NCBI GenBank assembly: GCA_022447185.1
Contig: JAKVAY010000038.1
Span: 1-64,000, forward strand
Reading direction: 5' to 3'
DNA: 64,000 nt
DNA from: Fuerstiella sp.
Lineage (GTDB): Bacteria; Planctomycetota; Planctomycetia; Planctomycetales; Planctomycetaceae
A model generated the notes under the pieces. That model did not search any database, was not told the DNA's origin, and saw only the letters and a list, made by a program, of their open reading frames with translations. This document shows, one piece after another, positions 45,834-55,814 of this stretch. The translations under genes and the position numbers were made by a program. Positions within the stretch are counted from its first letter, which is position 1. The number at the start of each line of letters is the position of its first letter.

Positions 45834-46511
45834 ATGGATACTCGCCCAGACGCATGGATCGTGCTGTTGGCGGTTTTGGGGATGTCCGGGCTGATCGGAT
45901 GTCGCAATTACCAACATGCCCAAATACTGTCCGCTACCGACAAAGACATGGTTGGGAGCCACCAGGCCGGTGCGGCAACCTGGAAGCCACTCATCGATGA
46001 GGCAGTCGTCAGACTGCTGGCCCGTTCCGTCGACAGTGTGGAAACCGTTTCATACACAACGCCGGTTGGGCTGTCGGTTCGCACCGTGTGTTTCGCAGGT
46101 GTGGAAAATAGAAGCAGCGAACCGTTAGGAGATTTTCGCGAGCAGATCTACGAGCATATTGACTCACTCGTGGGCCAGTCTCCGCATTTTCAAATGGTGA
46201 GTCGGCGCTACGTTGAGGCGGCGATGAAGGAAATTCGCTGTCGTCCCGACGCGTTGATCCTTCCAGCGAATCAGAGACAGCTTCAGGCCTCACTCGAACG
46301 AGTCGATCAGCCGTTTGATTATCTGCTTTTCGCTCAGGTAACCTCCGGGACAACGGATATCAACGGCGACTACCAGCGTGACTATCTGCTGACGCTTGAA
46401 CTTCTGGACGTTCATACGGGTGTTGCCATCAAGGAGTCGGCGCAACTCCGTAAGGGGTATCATAAATCCTATCTTGGCAGGCTCAGATACGAGTTGACTT
46501 CGAGACGGTAA
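45834..46511 (+). CDS. LpoB-like lipoprotein (penicillin-binding protein activator family)
   Basis: About 225 residues from the ATG at 45834, with GGGG 7 bases upstream; a GTG at 45831 overlaps it. Lipobox LIGC23 gives an outer-membrane-type lipoprotein. The rest follows LpoB: VCFAGVENRSSEPLGDFREQI, DSLVGQSPHFQMVSRRYVEAAMKE, a LLFAQVTSGTT strand, and LLTLELLDVHTGVAIKESAQLRKG. In gamma-proteobacteria LpoB reaches through peptidoglycan to activate PBP1b. Planctomycete homologues have no known partner. It is 115 bp before a COG3014-like lipoprotein, the neighbour that LpoB-like genes also have in some proteobacteria. Confidence 0.7.
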   Translation: MDTRPDAWIVLLAVLGMSGLIGCRNYQHAQILSATDKDMVGSHQAGAATWKPLIDEAVVRLLARSVDSVETVSYTTPVGLSVRTVCFAGVENRSSEPLGDFREQIYEHIDSLVGQSPHFQMVSRRYVEAAMKEIRCRPDALILPANQRQLQASLERVDQPFDYLLFAQVTSGTTDINGDYQRDYLLTLELLDVHTGVAIKESAQLRKGYHKSYLGRLRYELTSRR

Positions 46512-46626
46512 TACTGGTCTGTCAACGACCCCGGTGTTATGGATTCTGAGAACGGGCAGATCAGTGTCGGTGCTTTCGACTCTGTTACCGGACGCAGCCG
46601 CTCGCAGAACAGTGAAGGCCACTGTG

Positions 46627-48018
46627 ATGAGTCTGGTATTTCGACGTGCCGTCCTGCTGGTTCTGTGGTGTCTGTTCACCTCTACTGGTTGCCAAACGAC
46701 AGCGAAGTTCCAGGAAAGGATGATCTCAGCATACGATCGTGGTGAAGCCGATGAAGCGCTGTCTCAACTTGAGTGTCTGGCCGACAGACGCGACAACGAA
46801 CCAGACATCACCTCATTGAACCGCGCCATTCTCTATCTGCTGGATTTCCGGCCTGAGTCAGCTATCCGTGAACTGGAGTTTAGTCGCAAACGGCTCGACT
46901 ACCTGCAGCAGGTCAACGTTACTGAACAAGCGGTTTCCGCATTGAATGATGATTCGTCTGTTGCCTGGATCGGTCACGATTTTGAGCGGAGAATGGTCGA
47001 CAACCTGCAAGTCATTGCGAGTCTCATACAGAATGATGACGATGTATTCGCACTTGCATCCAGGGGCATGAACGGTGTTTTTGCAGACGAGCGAATTCTC
47101 AATCGGTCCCGGACCGCCGTTGAATCTAACGAGTCAGAAACGGTCCTGCAGTCTGATCCTGTTCCTGCCCGATTTGCAGCAAATCGCATGACCGCTTGGT
47201 TGGCTGCGGCCTCGAGTTCGGAACGAATTTTGGATGCCGATGTCACGGATCGACTGATGCAGCAGGTGGCAGTGTGGGAGCCTTCCGGTAACACCGGCAC
47301 TGATGCCCTGCAGACACTAGGGACCCGCAGCTCACGCGATTCCGGTACGCTGCAGGTCGTGACCCTTGCCGGCCGAATCTCACGTTGGAAGTCCAAGCAG
47401 ATTATACCAACTACAGCTGCTTTACTGCTGGCGGATCGTGTTCTGAGTGTCACCAGTGATAATTCATTACCGCCGACCAATGTTCCGGTTCGGATTGCTC
47501 GACCAGTCCGGCAACATTACCAACCGACGTTTCTGACACATATTTCGGTCGCAGGGGAGAAACCAAAGCGTGGTCGATTGCTTGTTGATTTGAACGCAGC
47601 CGCATGGGATGCCTGGCAGGCGGGTCGAGATCAGCAGATTGCCCGCGCAGTCGTGCGACGTGTTGTCAAAAAAGGTGTCGTATACGGAGCCGGAAATGCC
47701 CTTGACGTGCGAGGGGGATCCGTTGCTGATTTATTGCTGAACGTGGCCGGGCTGTTCTGGGAAGCACATGAACAGGCAGATCTACGCCAATGGAACCTGC
47801 TGCCTGCGGCTGTTGAAGTGGTGCAGATGGAGCTTCCTGCGGGAAATCACAGGGTTAATTTACAGGTCTTTCCGTCGAATCAGCAAGCATCAGGAATACC
47901 GGCCGATCAGGTCGAACTCCCGGTAACGATTGAGGATGGCCGCAACACGTTTGTCGTGTGTTTTCGTCCGTACAGCAGACTGGCTGGGGTGCAATGCAGC
48001 AGGCCTGCTGACAGATAG
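46627..48018 (+). CDS. COG3014-like lipoprotein
   Basis: 463 residues from the ATG at 46627, which has GAAGG upstream; in-frame starts further left would give a non-signal N-terminus. Signal with the lipobox STGC22. The N-terminal half is helical (SQLECLADRRDNEPDITSLN, IRELEFSRKRLDYLQQVNVTE). The C-terminal half follows the COG3014 pattern: PVRIARPVRQHYQPTFLTHI, RGRLLVDLNAAAWDAWQAGRD, ARAVVRRVVKKGVVYGAGN, DLRQWNLLPAAVEVVQMELP and AGNHRVNLQV. COG3014 proteins sit next to LpoB and YcfL-type genes in some Vibrio- and Shewanella-like genomes. Function unknown, likely envelope. Assignment by pattern memory. Confidence 0.6.
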   Translation: MSLVFRRAVLLVLWCLFTSTGCQTTAKFQERMISAYDRGEADEALSQLECLADRRDNEPDITSLNRAILYLLDFRPESAIRELEFSRKRLDYLQQVNVTEQAVSALNDDSSVAWIGHDFERRMVDNLQVIASLIQNDDDVFALASRGMNGVFADERILNRSRTAVESNESETVLQSDPVPARFAANRMTAWLAAASSSERILDADVTDRLMQQVAVWEPSGNTGTDALQTLGTRSSRDSGTLQVVTLAGRISRWKSKQIIPTTAALLLADRVLSVTSDNSLPPTNVPVRIARPVRQHYQPTFLTHISVAGEKPKRGRLLVDLNAAAWDAWQAGRDQQIARAVVRRVVKKGVVYGAGNALDVRGGSVADLLLNVAGLFWEAHEQADLRQWNLLPAAVEVVQMELPAGNHRVNLQVFPSNQQASGIPADQVELPVTIEDGRNTFVVCFRPYSRLAGVQCSRPADR

Positions 48019-48121
48019 CTTTTCGTTCTCATTTTCCTGAGGGTGCGAAACGAGCTTGCCGTCGTTCGGGCAGGATTTGTCTCACTCATTAATTTTTCAC
48101 AGGTCCATCTTGACCGTGCTG

Positions 48122-49105
48122 CTAATTAATGACTCCGCTTACCGGAATTCGCAATGGTTCAGAGCGACCTGCGATGCGAATGATCAATTCATCTTCGAAC
48201 TGACCGGGGTCCAGCGGTGCACTGAATTCAACAGGAACCACGTGTACAGTTCTTTTATCCAGCGGAAGAGTGACCTCGAAACAGTCTGACATTCCGTCAC
48301 AGTCTATTGCCGCGATGCGAAACGGTTTTTTTCCTTTAACTACGATTCGCTGCCCGACTGTGTTTCCTGCCTGGACAGGACGGAATTTCACAAGCGAAGG
48401 AGTGACGGTGATGTCCGGTATGACAGTTCCTTCGACCATGAGGGGAACGTATGGGTTTCTTCTGTCGTTCGTGACAATCGTGACCAGATCCCGCAGACGT
48501 CCGGCATTAGCCGTGCTGTTCAGCTTCACCACTAATCGGTAGTCAATACGACCTTCGTCACGCTGGCCGGGAATCAGGTGTGCGGTCAGGTGGGGATTGT
48601 CAGTTCTGGCATCGACAATGTTCCAGTCCGGACGACCAGCGTATCGGATGTTCACTGTGACGGTAGCGTCCTGACCGAAGTCAACATTGTTGAATCGCAC
48701 CAAACCTGGATCAAAGACAACATCACTGCGAATGTAAGCCGAGATAGGAATTCGTACTTCAGCGTACCGAGGGACGTCAAAGCGAATAATTAGATTGGAA
48801 TCTTTTTTCTGCCGAAACTTGTGAGTGTTCATTTTGACTTCAACTGTTCCGGTTTGCCCGGGTTCAATCGTTGTCCGGCCTGGTGTGGCAGCAGAACATC
48901 CACATGTTGTTTTTACTTCCGAAATATGCACGCTGCGGTTGTAAATGTTTCTGATCTCAACCAGTTTTTTTGCCTCTGATCCGGTTGCGATCACGCCAAA
49001 ATCGATTCTCTTCGTCTCGATCATTGGTCTGGCCCAGTCATCCGAAACGGCGTTCGACGTGAGGAAGGCCAACACATAGAAGCTTGCAAGAATTCCGAAT
49101 TTCAT
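48122..49105 (-). CDS. Secreted DUF1573 protein
   Basis: 327 residues from the ATG at 49105, which gives a clean signal peptide (MKFGILASFYVLAFLTSNAV, cleaved before SDDW). In-frame starts up to 49240 have no such signal. A DUF1573 domain lies at residues ~35-130 (KRIDFGVIATGSEAKKLVEI, TTCGCSAATPGRTTIEPGQTG), followed by more Ig-like segments (TVIPDITVTPSLVKFRPVQA). No lipobox cysteine is present, unlike the paralogue at 39950. It is convergent with the COG3014-like gene and has a 1.4-kb largely empty stretch upstream. Confidence 0.82.
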   Translation of the reverse strand: MKFGILASFYVLAFLTSNAVSDDWARPMIETKRIDFGVIATGSEAKKLVEIRNIYNRSVHISEVKTTCGCSAATPGRTTIEPGQTGTVEVKMNTHKFRQKKDSNLIIRFDVPRYAEVRIPISAYIRSDVVFDPGLVRFNNVDFGQDATVTVNIRYAGRPDWNIVDARTDNPHLTAHLIPGQRDEGRIDYRLVVKLNSTANAGRLRDLVTIVTNDRRNPYVPLMVEGTVIPDITVTPSLVKFRPVQAGNTVGQRIVVKGKKPFRIAAIDCDGMSDCFEVTLPLDKRTVHVVPVEFSAPLDPGQFEDELIIRIAGRSEPLRIPVSGVIN

Positions 49106-50420
49106 GATCTGTATCTGCCCCAAAAGTACCGTATTCGGGTAGCGAGACCTCCCGTCTTGATACCGCCTGCGAACCCGAACATATTTCGCTTTTCCTGCGT
49201 GTGACCTGACACGCACACATGTTCGAAATGATGGGAGCAACCTGGAAAGTTGCTTCCACGCGCAGAACCGTTCCCAAGGATGATCGACGGAGTGGTCTCA
49301 TTACGTTAGGGGGATCACGTCAAAGTGTCAATCTGCAGTTTTTCACTGTGGGTCAGTCCTTGCGGCAGGAATTGCCGGAAAATCCACACTTCAGATGAGG
49401 CCGTCTGGACGAATGGTGAGATTTGTGCGACTGGAGCCGTTATTGCGGTAAGGCTGGTCCATCGATTTTATCCGGCCAACGACATATTCATTTCCGTCAT
49501 TTCACCAAGTATCACATGATGAACATGGGAGTCCCCTCTGTCACCCTGCATCTACGGCATTAAGAAACTCACATCGTCAGTCGGTGGGAAGCAGGTTTTT
49601 GGCACCTAGGTCATGACCATACGTCCGGTGTTGAGTCCACAGCCCCGCGTATGAATTGCCCCATCATTTAAGCAATCCAAGCCTGGGGTAGATCATCCGA
49701 ATCACGGTCGAAATACAACAGCATGACTTTCCCTGTGAGTATTCAATATAGCTCCTTAAAGTCAGGTCCGTTCTGGACACCTTGGTCAGAATGTGTTCGA
49801 TCGATTCGAGCAGAATATTTGTTTTTCTCCTTACTGACGTCCGTTCACCAAACGCCGGGAATGGACCAGTTCAGTCAGCTGTTGAGAACAACGTTTTTGT
49901 CCCTGGTCCTTGATGCTTCCACGGGAACACGTGGATTGTTTAACCATGCGTTTACTCGCTGGAACAGCTGTTATCCCACGGCAATGATGCGGATCTCGAA
50001 TACTGAATGGTTCTTCGCGGGGTAGCATTAAAAATGCCCTCCAATGTTTCATTGTCCATGGTACCGACCGGAGCAATTTTACCGGGAAATATGAACAGGA
50101 TGGGACGATCGACGTTCTGCATTTCTCTCTGTAGGAACTCCAGATTCATTCAGAATCAAATCGTCAATACGAATGGTGGATTCGCGACAGTTGCAAGGCT
50201 TCCCGCGTTTGGTCGTCCAGTTGTGCCGGTGTATGATTTTTCACCAGTGAGCTGGGATTGTGATGTCATGCTGAAAACAGTTCGCCATCAATGATGCCGA
50301 AAAAGTTTGGCGACTTTGGAATGCCAGCTCTGCTAAAGAGTGTTCGCGATTCGAGTCAACGAATTCGTGATTTGACAGCTAATTTTTTTAGCCGACATGG
50401 ACTGTCCCGAGTTCTGATGA
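49106..50420. other. Long stretch without a recognised gene
   Basis: About 1.3 kb. Short open frames exist on both strands (for example 49723-50025 plus and 49831-50149 minus) but none shows a known domain, signal or ribosome-binding site, and they overlap each other in shadow pattern. No tRNA, tmRNA, RNase P or 4.5S RNA signature was seen by eye. It may hold the promoter of the DUF1573 gene, an unrecognised RNA or decayed DNA. Confidence 0.45.
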
Positions 50421-50454
50421 AACAAGCCCGCACGGGTATCCGTGCGGGCTTGTT
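50421..50454 (-). terminator. Strong terminator behind the small basic protein gene
   Basis: AACAAGCCCGCACGG and CCGTGCGGGCTTGTT form a perfect 15-bp GC-rich stem with the loop gtat (50436-50439). On the minus strand it follows the 34-codon gene by about 59 bases and runs into TTGTTTC; on the plus strand TTTTG follows, so it could work both ways. Confidence 0.85.
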
Positions 50455-50513
50455 TTGACACTGCGGCCGTCTGTCGTTTTGAGTCGTGATGAGACTCCTG
50501 AACGGCAGGCTTG

Positions 50514-50618
50514 TTAGCGAGAGAGTTTCACATGTTTGCGCTTCAAACGTCGAGCCTTCGCGCTTGCCGGACGTCGCCCATGGTTTGCTTTATTGAGTTT
50601 TCGGTTTGTCTTAGCCAT
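50514..50618 (-). CDS. 34-residue highly basic protein, bL37-like ribosomal protein candidate
   Basis: A complete frame of 34 residues from ATG 50618 to TAA 50514. The sequence begins MAKTNRKLNKANHGRRPASA and continues KARRLKRKHVKLSR: 14 of 34 residues are Lys or Arg, two His, and no acidic residue. The KANHGRRP core resembles the tail of the small actinobacterial 50S protein bL37, which I recall as carrying an ANHGKRPN motif. A strong terminator follows on the same strand, so it is a stand-alone transcript. Its cluster of basic residues fits a ribosomal RNA-binding peptide. It is shorter than a 60-codon annotation cut-off. Identity is inferred, not proven. Confidence 0.6.
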   Translation of the reverse strand: MAKTNRKLNKANHGRRPASAKARRLKRKHVKLSR

Positions 50619-50916
50619 ATCAACGCCTGATTGGATTCAAATCGTCGCATTTTCAGCAGAATACTGGGCAGGCAGAATATCGATGCGTGAGAGTCTGCGA
50701 AAGGCTGACCCACGACAGAATCTCTATTTCCCAAAGAGATTTCGGATGCCACTGTCCTGTTGTAAATTGTCTGAAAACTTAATTCGACAGGAAATCTATC
50801 CCCGCTTCAGCCGATTTGACGGATGGACATTCGGAATTTTCGACGAGGCCTGATCCGGTCCGCAGCTTGCTGACATTGGGATACTCCATGAGAGGTTGGC
50901 AGTCACGGCAGACTTA

Positions 50917-51627
50917 ATGGATTCGATTTTCATGCTACAACGAGTCGTATTCTTTGACATCGATGGGACATTGTTGGCATCAGGTGGAGCTGGTCAAAAG
51001 GCCATGGAAAACGCCCTGGTAGAAGAATTTCGGATTAACGTTCCGTTTGAAGGTGTGTTGACAGCCGGTCGTACTGACTATGGGATTGTGACAGAGATAT
51101 TCGATCGATATCAGATCGCTCATTCCAGGGAACAGCATGAGCGTTTTCGCAATGCATATCTGGAACGGCTTCCGGACTGCCTGCAGAGTTTGTCTGGTCA
51201 GATATTGCCTGGTGTCGCAGAGCTTTTGGTCGCGCTCTCTTCTAATGAGGATCTTGTGCTTGCTTTGTTGACGGGTAATTATTCGGAAGGAGCCTGGATC
51301 AAACTCAGGCACTTCCAGCTGGACCAGTACTTTAAATTTGGTGGGTTTGGGGATATCCATGCCGATCGAAATTCGGTTGCAGATTCCGCCAGAGCGACAG
51401 CGGAATCTGTACTTGGTCGTTCGATTCCCGGACGCCATTGCTGTGTTGTGGGCGACACGCCGGCTGACATTGAATGTGCCAGATCCATTGGCGCCGTCGC
51501 GGTCGCCGTCGCGACGGGCACGGTCGACATAGAGGAACTCGCTGCGAATAATCCCGACCATTTGTTTGCCGACTTTAGTAATTTGAACCGGGCCATCGAC
51601 AGAATTGCAGCAATTTCCCGTTCATAG
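50917..51627 (+). CDS. HAD-superfamily phosphatase (phosphoglycolate phosphatase-like)
   Basis: About 236 residues from the ATG at 50917 (a second ATG at 50932 gives MLQRVVFFDIDGTLL; a TTG at 50896 is unlikely). HAD motifs: DIDGTLLASGG (nucleophile Asp), LALLTGNYSEGA (motif II Thr), GDTPADIECARSIGAVAVAVATG (motif IV) and a cap with LVEEFRINVPFEGVLTAGRTDYG. The type I fold with a Gph/PGP-like cap suggests removal of phosphate from glycolate-phosphate or a similar metabolite in the cytoplasm. It precedes alaS by about 240 bp. Substrate not decidable. Confidence 0.82.
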   Translation: MDSIFMLQRVVFFDIDGTLLASGGAGQKAMENALVEEFRINVPFEGVLTAGRTDYGIVTEIFDRYQIAHSREQHERFRNAYLERLPDCLQSLSGQILPGVAELLVALSSNEDLVLALLTGNYSEGAWIKLRHFQLDQYFKFGGFGDIHADRNSVADSARATAESVLGRSIPGRHCCVVGDTPADIECARSIGAVAVAVATGTVDIEELAANNPDHLFADFSNLNRAIDRIAAISRS

Positions 51628-51869
51628 GGTGTGCTTTATCGACAACCCGCCGATGGTGCGGTCGATGACACCAGTGAGTCGATTCTCTTCACCGAGTCCG
51701 AGTTTTTCGGATTCAGCGTGTTCGGGTGCGAGTGCCATGTATCACAGGAAACGGAGTCACACGAATCCAGTCTGCCTTGAAAACCGGTCGGGCAGCTTCT
51801 CAGAATTCCGTTGTCTGGTATCGTTCCTCCTGACAATTCTCGTTCAGAATCCATCGTTGGCAGGCTGCC

Positions 51870-54503
51870 ATGAAAACTGACGAAATCCGTGAAAAATACC
51901 TTGTGTTCTTTGAATCCAAAGGCTGTGTTCGTCGGCCCAGCGACGTCCTGGTCCCTCGCGATGATCCTACCGTGCTGTTCACACCGGCGGGGATGAATCA
52001 GTTCAAGAATGAATTTATGGGGGTCGGGAATCTGGAATTCACCAGGGCCGCCACCTGCCAAAAGTGTTTACGTACCGGTGACATCAGTAATGTGGGAGTT
52101 ACGGCCTACCATCACACGTTTTTTGAGATGCTTGGCAATTTTTCTTTTGGTGACTACTTCAAGCGTGAGGCGATTCACTGGGCGTGGGAATTCCTCACCG
52201 ATTCAAAGTGGCTTGGTCTTGAGAAGGATCGACTGACGGTCAGCGTGTATCAGGGAGATCACGGTTTCGACGAAGAGGCCTTCAACATCTGGAGAGATGA
52301 AATCGGTCTGGCCACGGACCGCATTGCCCTTCTGGAAGAAGATGAGAATTATTGGCCAGCCGGTGCGCCCAGTCAGGGGCCGGACGGTGTCTGCGGTCCC
52401 TGCAGTGAGATTTTCTATCAGCCCCCAGGTTTCGACGGCGATGTTGAAATATGGAATTTGGTGTTCACTCAGTTCAATCGAGTTGGTGATCCGCCCGACA
52501 ACCTGCGCCCCCTGCCGGCAAAAAACATCGATACGGGAATGGGACTCGAACGAACGGCCGCCGCACTCCAGGGTGTGATCAGTAATTTCGATAATGACGT
52601 ATTCAAGCCACTGTGTCTTGCATCTGCCGAGATCGCAGAAGTGGACTACCGTTTTGACTCCCCGCAGGGACGTCCGATTCGACGAATCGCTGATCATGTT
52701 CGAGCGATCAGCTTTTGCATTCATGAGGGAGTGATCCCCGACACAGAGAAGGAAAACTATATCGTACGTCAGTTGCTTCGACGTGCATTACTGGAAGGTT
52801 ACCTGCTGGGCAAACGCCAGCCGTTCCTTTATCAAATCGTGCCGGCTGTCGTCGACGTTATGAAATCCGCGTACCCGGATCTCGTGGAAACGGTTGAGAG
52901 TGTGCAGAACACCATCAAGGAAGAAGAAGATCAATTTCTGGGCACAATTGAACGAGGACTCGCCCGATTCAATCAGTTTGCTGCACGAGCGAATTCAGAA
53001 GAGGGAAAGATTCGTGGAGAAGACGCATTTGCACTTCATACGGAAGACGGATTTTTGATTGAACTGACCGAATCTATTGCGGAAGACCGAGGTCTCAAAG
53101 TTGATCGGGCCCATTACGATAAACTCACCAGCAATCATGCAAAGATCAGCCGCGGAGGCAAAGAATTTTCCGTCATGGTGGCGGGACCACTCGACATGAT
53201 TCGTAAGCAGCACGGTGACACCGTGTTCCTCGGCTATGATGCGTCTACGTGTGAATCAACCGTCATCGGTCTGATTCACAACAATAGCAGCGTTGATAGT
53301 GTTCCTGCCGGTACACAGGGCAACTTTGGAATTGTTCTGGATCAGACGCCGTTTTATGGGGAATCAGGTGGACAGGTCGGAGACGTCGGCAGGCTGACCG
53401 GTGATGGTATCGGTGTGGAGATCTCAGACTGCCAAAAGCACAATCAAACATTGTTTGTTCTTGAAGGCCGGTTGATCACAGGAGGGCTGGCAGTTGGAGA
53501 TGTGGTGCACGCTGAATTTGATGAAGCACGTCGAATCGGAATCCGACGTGCTCACTCTGCGACCCACATCCTGCATCATGCCCTGCATCAGACGGTGGGG
53601 GAAAACGCGACACAGCGAGGCTCCAAAGTTGAAGAAGATGCGCTGCGGTTCGACTTTGCCCACAGGCAGGCAATGACACCAGCGGAAATTCGTCAGGTTG
53701 AAGACATTGTCAACAGGCTCATTACGGACGGTGCGTCTATCAAAACGGAACTGCTGCCAATCGACGAGGCACGGTCACGTGGTGCAATGGCCCTGTTTGG
53801 CGAGAAATATCCCGATGAAGTACGCGTCGTGACCATGGGGGACTTCAGTGTTGAACTCTGCGGTGGGACGCATGTTTCGAATGTTGGCCAGATTGGGCTG
53901 TGCCGCATCACCTCGGAAGAGCCTGTTGCCAAAGGAGTCCGTCGAATTACTGCCGTCACAGGTCCGCGAGCTCTGAAAAAGGGACGTGATGCTGACCAAC
54001 TGTTGCTGCAGCTTCAACGAATGTTGAAAGCCAATCAGCCCGACGATTTGCCGGCGCGTGTTGACGCTCTCCAGATTCAGTTGCGTGATCTCAAAAATCA
54101 ACTGGCCGCATTTTCTTCCGCTTCTGTTTCCGAGGGAATCGATGCTTTGGTTGCCAGTGCTGAGCACGTGGGAGATGTGAAGATCGTGGCACAGCAGGTG
54201 CACAACGCGACACGTGAATCACTTCGAGATTATGTGGATCAACTGCGAGACAAGCACAGTCCGATTGCAGTGATTCTCGGAGGCGAGGTTGACGGAAAAG
54301 TCGCGCTCATCGCAGCCGTGAGCAAATCGCTCGTGAAAGACAAAGGCCTCAATGCCGGCCAGGCTGTGAAAGTTGCGGCGCAGACGGCGGGTGGCGGTGG
54401 AGGAGGACGGCCGGACATTGCTGAAGCTGGTGCAAAACAACTTGACAGGATCGCAGATGCGATCACAGCTGGTGCAGACGCTTTTCAGGAGCAGCTTGGA
54501 TGA
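51870..54503 (+). CDS. alaS: Alanine--tRNA ligase
   Basis: 877 residues, normal for the family. N-terminal catalytic core: [36 protein letters not shown] (motif 1), [35 protein letters not shown] (motif 2) and [13 protein letters not shown] (motif 3). The editing domain has [16 protein letters not shown] and [13 protein letters not shown], the Zn-binding HxxxH and CxxxH set. The C-terminal oligomerisation domain ends [19 protein letters not shown]. It charges tRNA-Ala in the cytoplasm and clears Ser- and Gly-mischarged tRNA. No recX or recA adjacent. Confidence 0.97.
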   Translation: MKTDEIREKYLVFFESKGCVRRPSDVLVPRDDPTVLFTPAGMNQFKNEFMGVGNLEFTRAATCQKCLRTGDISNVGVTAYHHTFFEMLGNFSFGDYFKREAIHWAWEFLTDSKWLGLEKDRLTVSVYQGDHGFDEEAFNIWRDEIGLATDRIALLEEDENYWPAGAPSQGPDGVCGPCSEIFYQPPGFDGDVEIWNLVFTQFNRVGDPPDNLRPLPAKNIDTGMGLERTAAALQGVISNFDNDVFKPLCLASAEIAEVDYRFDSPQGRPIRRIADHVRAISFCIHEGVIPDTEKENYIVRQLLRRALLEGYLLGKRQPFLYQIVPAVVDVMKSAYPDLVETVESVQNTIKEEEDQFLGTIERGLARFNQFAARANSEEGKIRGEDAFALHTEDGFLIELTESIAEDRGLKVDRAHYDKLTSNHAKISRGGKEFSVMVAGPLDMIRKQHGDTVFLGYDASTCESTVIGLIHNNSSVDSVPAGTQGNFGIVLDQTPFYGESGGQVGDVGRLTGDGIGVEISDCQKHNQTLFVLEGRLITGGLAVGDVVHAEFDEARRIGIRRAHSATHILHHALHQTVGENATQRGSKVEEDALRFDFAHRQAMTPAEIRQVEDIVNRLITDGASIKTELLPIDEARSRGAMALFGEKYPDEVRVVTMGDFSVELCGGTHVSNVGQIGLCRITSEEPVAKGVRRITAVTGPRALKKGRDADQLLLQLQRMLKANQPDDLPARVDALQIQLRDLKNQLAAFSSASVSEGIDALVASAEHVGDVKIVAQQVHNATRESLRDYVDQLRDKHSPIAVILGGEVDGKVALIAAVSKSLVKDKGLNAGQAVKVAAQTAGGGGGGRPDIAEAGAKQLDRIADAITAGADAFQEQLG

Positions 54504-54693
54504 TTCTGAAAACCTGAGCTGGAAATCAGAATACTTCTGATCGTCCGAGTGATTGATCCTATGATCTGTTTCGTTCTGTCAGGATGGAATGGCCGAAACG
54601 GGTGTGGCAGGTGTGACAAAGTGCAGAACTCCGGGGCATCAACGATCGAAGACTGTTGTTTCGAATAACGCTGACTGGCGAAATTCATTCGCT

Positions 54694-55716
54694 CTACAAT
54701 CCGCGACGTTTCAGCTCAGCAAGCACGCTCTGCACGATTGCCGACACTTCTGCGGTGTCGGCAATCACCGCGTTCGGATCGACCGGACAACCTCCAATCG
54801 GTTGGTCGGTAAAACCATGAGCTGCAAGATGACACTGCAGTTCGTTACTGAGCGTCTCCAAATCTGTTCGCTGTTCTGACGACATCGGCTGGCGGCCGTG
54901 TCCCATGTTGAAGCCTCGTAATCCTACTGCTGCCCGGAATCCTTCAGGAAATTCGGCCGAATAGATCATGGCGTCAAAAAGACGCACCAGGTCGTATTGC
55001 AGGCGGCGTGCCGCCTCGAGGTCACCGTGCAGTGTCGTGTCGTACAGTTTTCGCGTGAGTTCTGGGACAACTCCTGAGCTGGCATTGGTTCCGCCATCGC
55101 AGCCAACAAGGAGCATGGGCATCAGGGCTGCATCCCATCCGGTCAGAAATGCAAAATCCGGTCGATTAGGGCGCACGGCCTGGATCATCCGGATCATGTG
55201 TGGAATCTCTCCGGATGAATCCTTGATGGCTACGATTCGCTCACACTCTTCTGACAATCGCTGGACCGTAGGGACATCAATTGGGCTGGCAAACATCGGG
55301 ATATTGTAGAGCGTGACGTCCACAGGTGTGTTGTCACCGATTTCTTTGAAATACGCATAAACGGAAGCCGGAGAGAGTTTGTAGTAGAATGGAGCCACGA
55401 TCGCGACGGCCCGAACGCCTAACGATGCATAGTATTCGCAGGCTGCGAGTGTCTCCTTCACATTGGCCTCTGCAGCTCCTGCGAGAATGGGGACCCGCCC
55501 CCGTGTCTGGTCAGCGATAATCGCCGCGATTCGCCGACGTTCCTCCGGGGTAAACCGAGTGAACTCACCGGTGGAACCATTTGGATACAGGCCGTGAACG
55601 CCTCGCTCAATCAGCCAGTCGATATATCGGCGCAGTTCCTCTTCGTTGATAGAACCGTCCGATGTATACGGAACGAGATTCGGAGTAAAAATACCCTGAA
55701 GACGTTGATTCGGCAT
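54694..55716 (-). CDS. Dihydrodipicolinate synthase (DapA) family aldolase
   Basis: 340 residues from the ATG at 55716; the open frame continues to 55806 without family match. The class I aldolase TIM barrel has [15 protein letters not shown], Tyr137 in LYNIP and the Schiff-base Lys165 in VAIKDSSGE. DapA relatives include N-acetylneuraminate lyase and 2-keto-3-deoxygluconate aldolases. The C-terminal tail after residue 280 ([11 protein letters not shown]) suggests a planctomycete subfamily. It is 98 bp after an NhaC-like transporter gene, so a sugar-acid catabolic role is possible, but DapA itself cannot be excluded. Confidence 0.85.
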   Translation of the reverse strand: MPNQRLQGIFTPNLVPYTSDGSINEEELRRYIDWLIERGVHGLYPNGSTGEFTRFTPEERRRIAAIIADQTRGRVPILAGAAEANVKETLAACEYYASLGVRAVAIVAPFYYKLSPASVYAYFKEIGDNTPVDVTLYNIPMFASPIDVPTVQRLSEECERIVAIKDSSGEIPHMIRMIQAVRPNRPDFAFLTGWDAALMPMLLVGCDGGTNASSGVVPELTRKLYDTTLHGDLEAARRLQYDLVRLFDAMIYSAEFPEGFRAAVGLRGFNMGHGRQPMSSEQRTDLETLSNELQCHLAAHGFTDQPIGGCPVDPNAVIADTAEVSAIVQSVLAELKRRGL

Positions 55717-55814
55717 TGGAAACTCTGTTTGTGATTTCTGTTGCTTAACGGATTCCGTTGACTCGCCAAAGTCCCGGCGGCAGATTTTGCGTACTGTAGC
55801 GATCACACTGATGT

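Noticed and set aside
49723-50294. Short frames on both strands in the 1.3-kb gap
   Set aside because: They overlap one another, lack starts with ribosome-binding sites and show no domain.
54503-54532. ATTCTGA...TCAGAAT stem after alaS
   Set aside because: Only 7 bp with a 16-base loop and no T-run; too weak to call a terminator.
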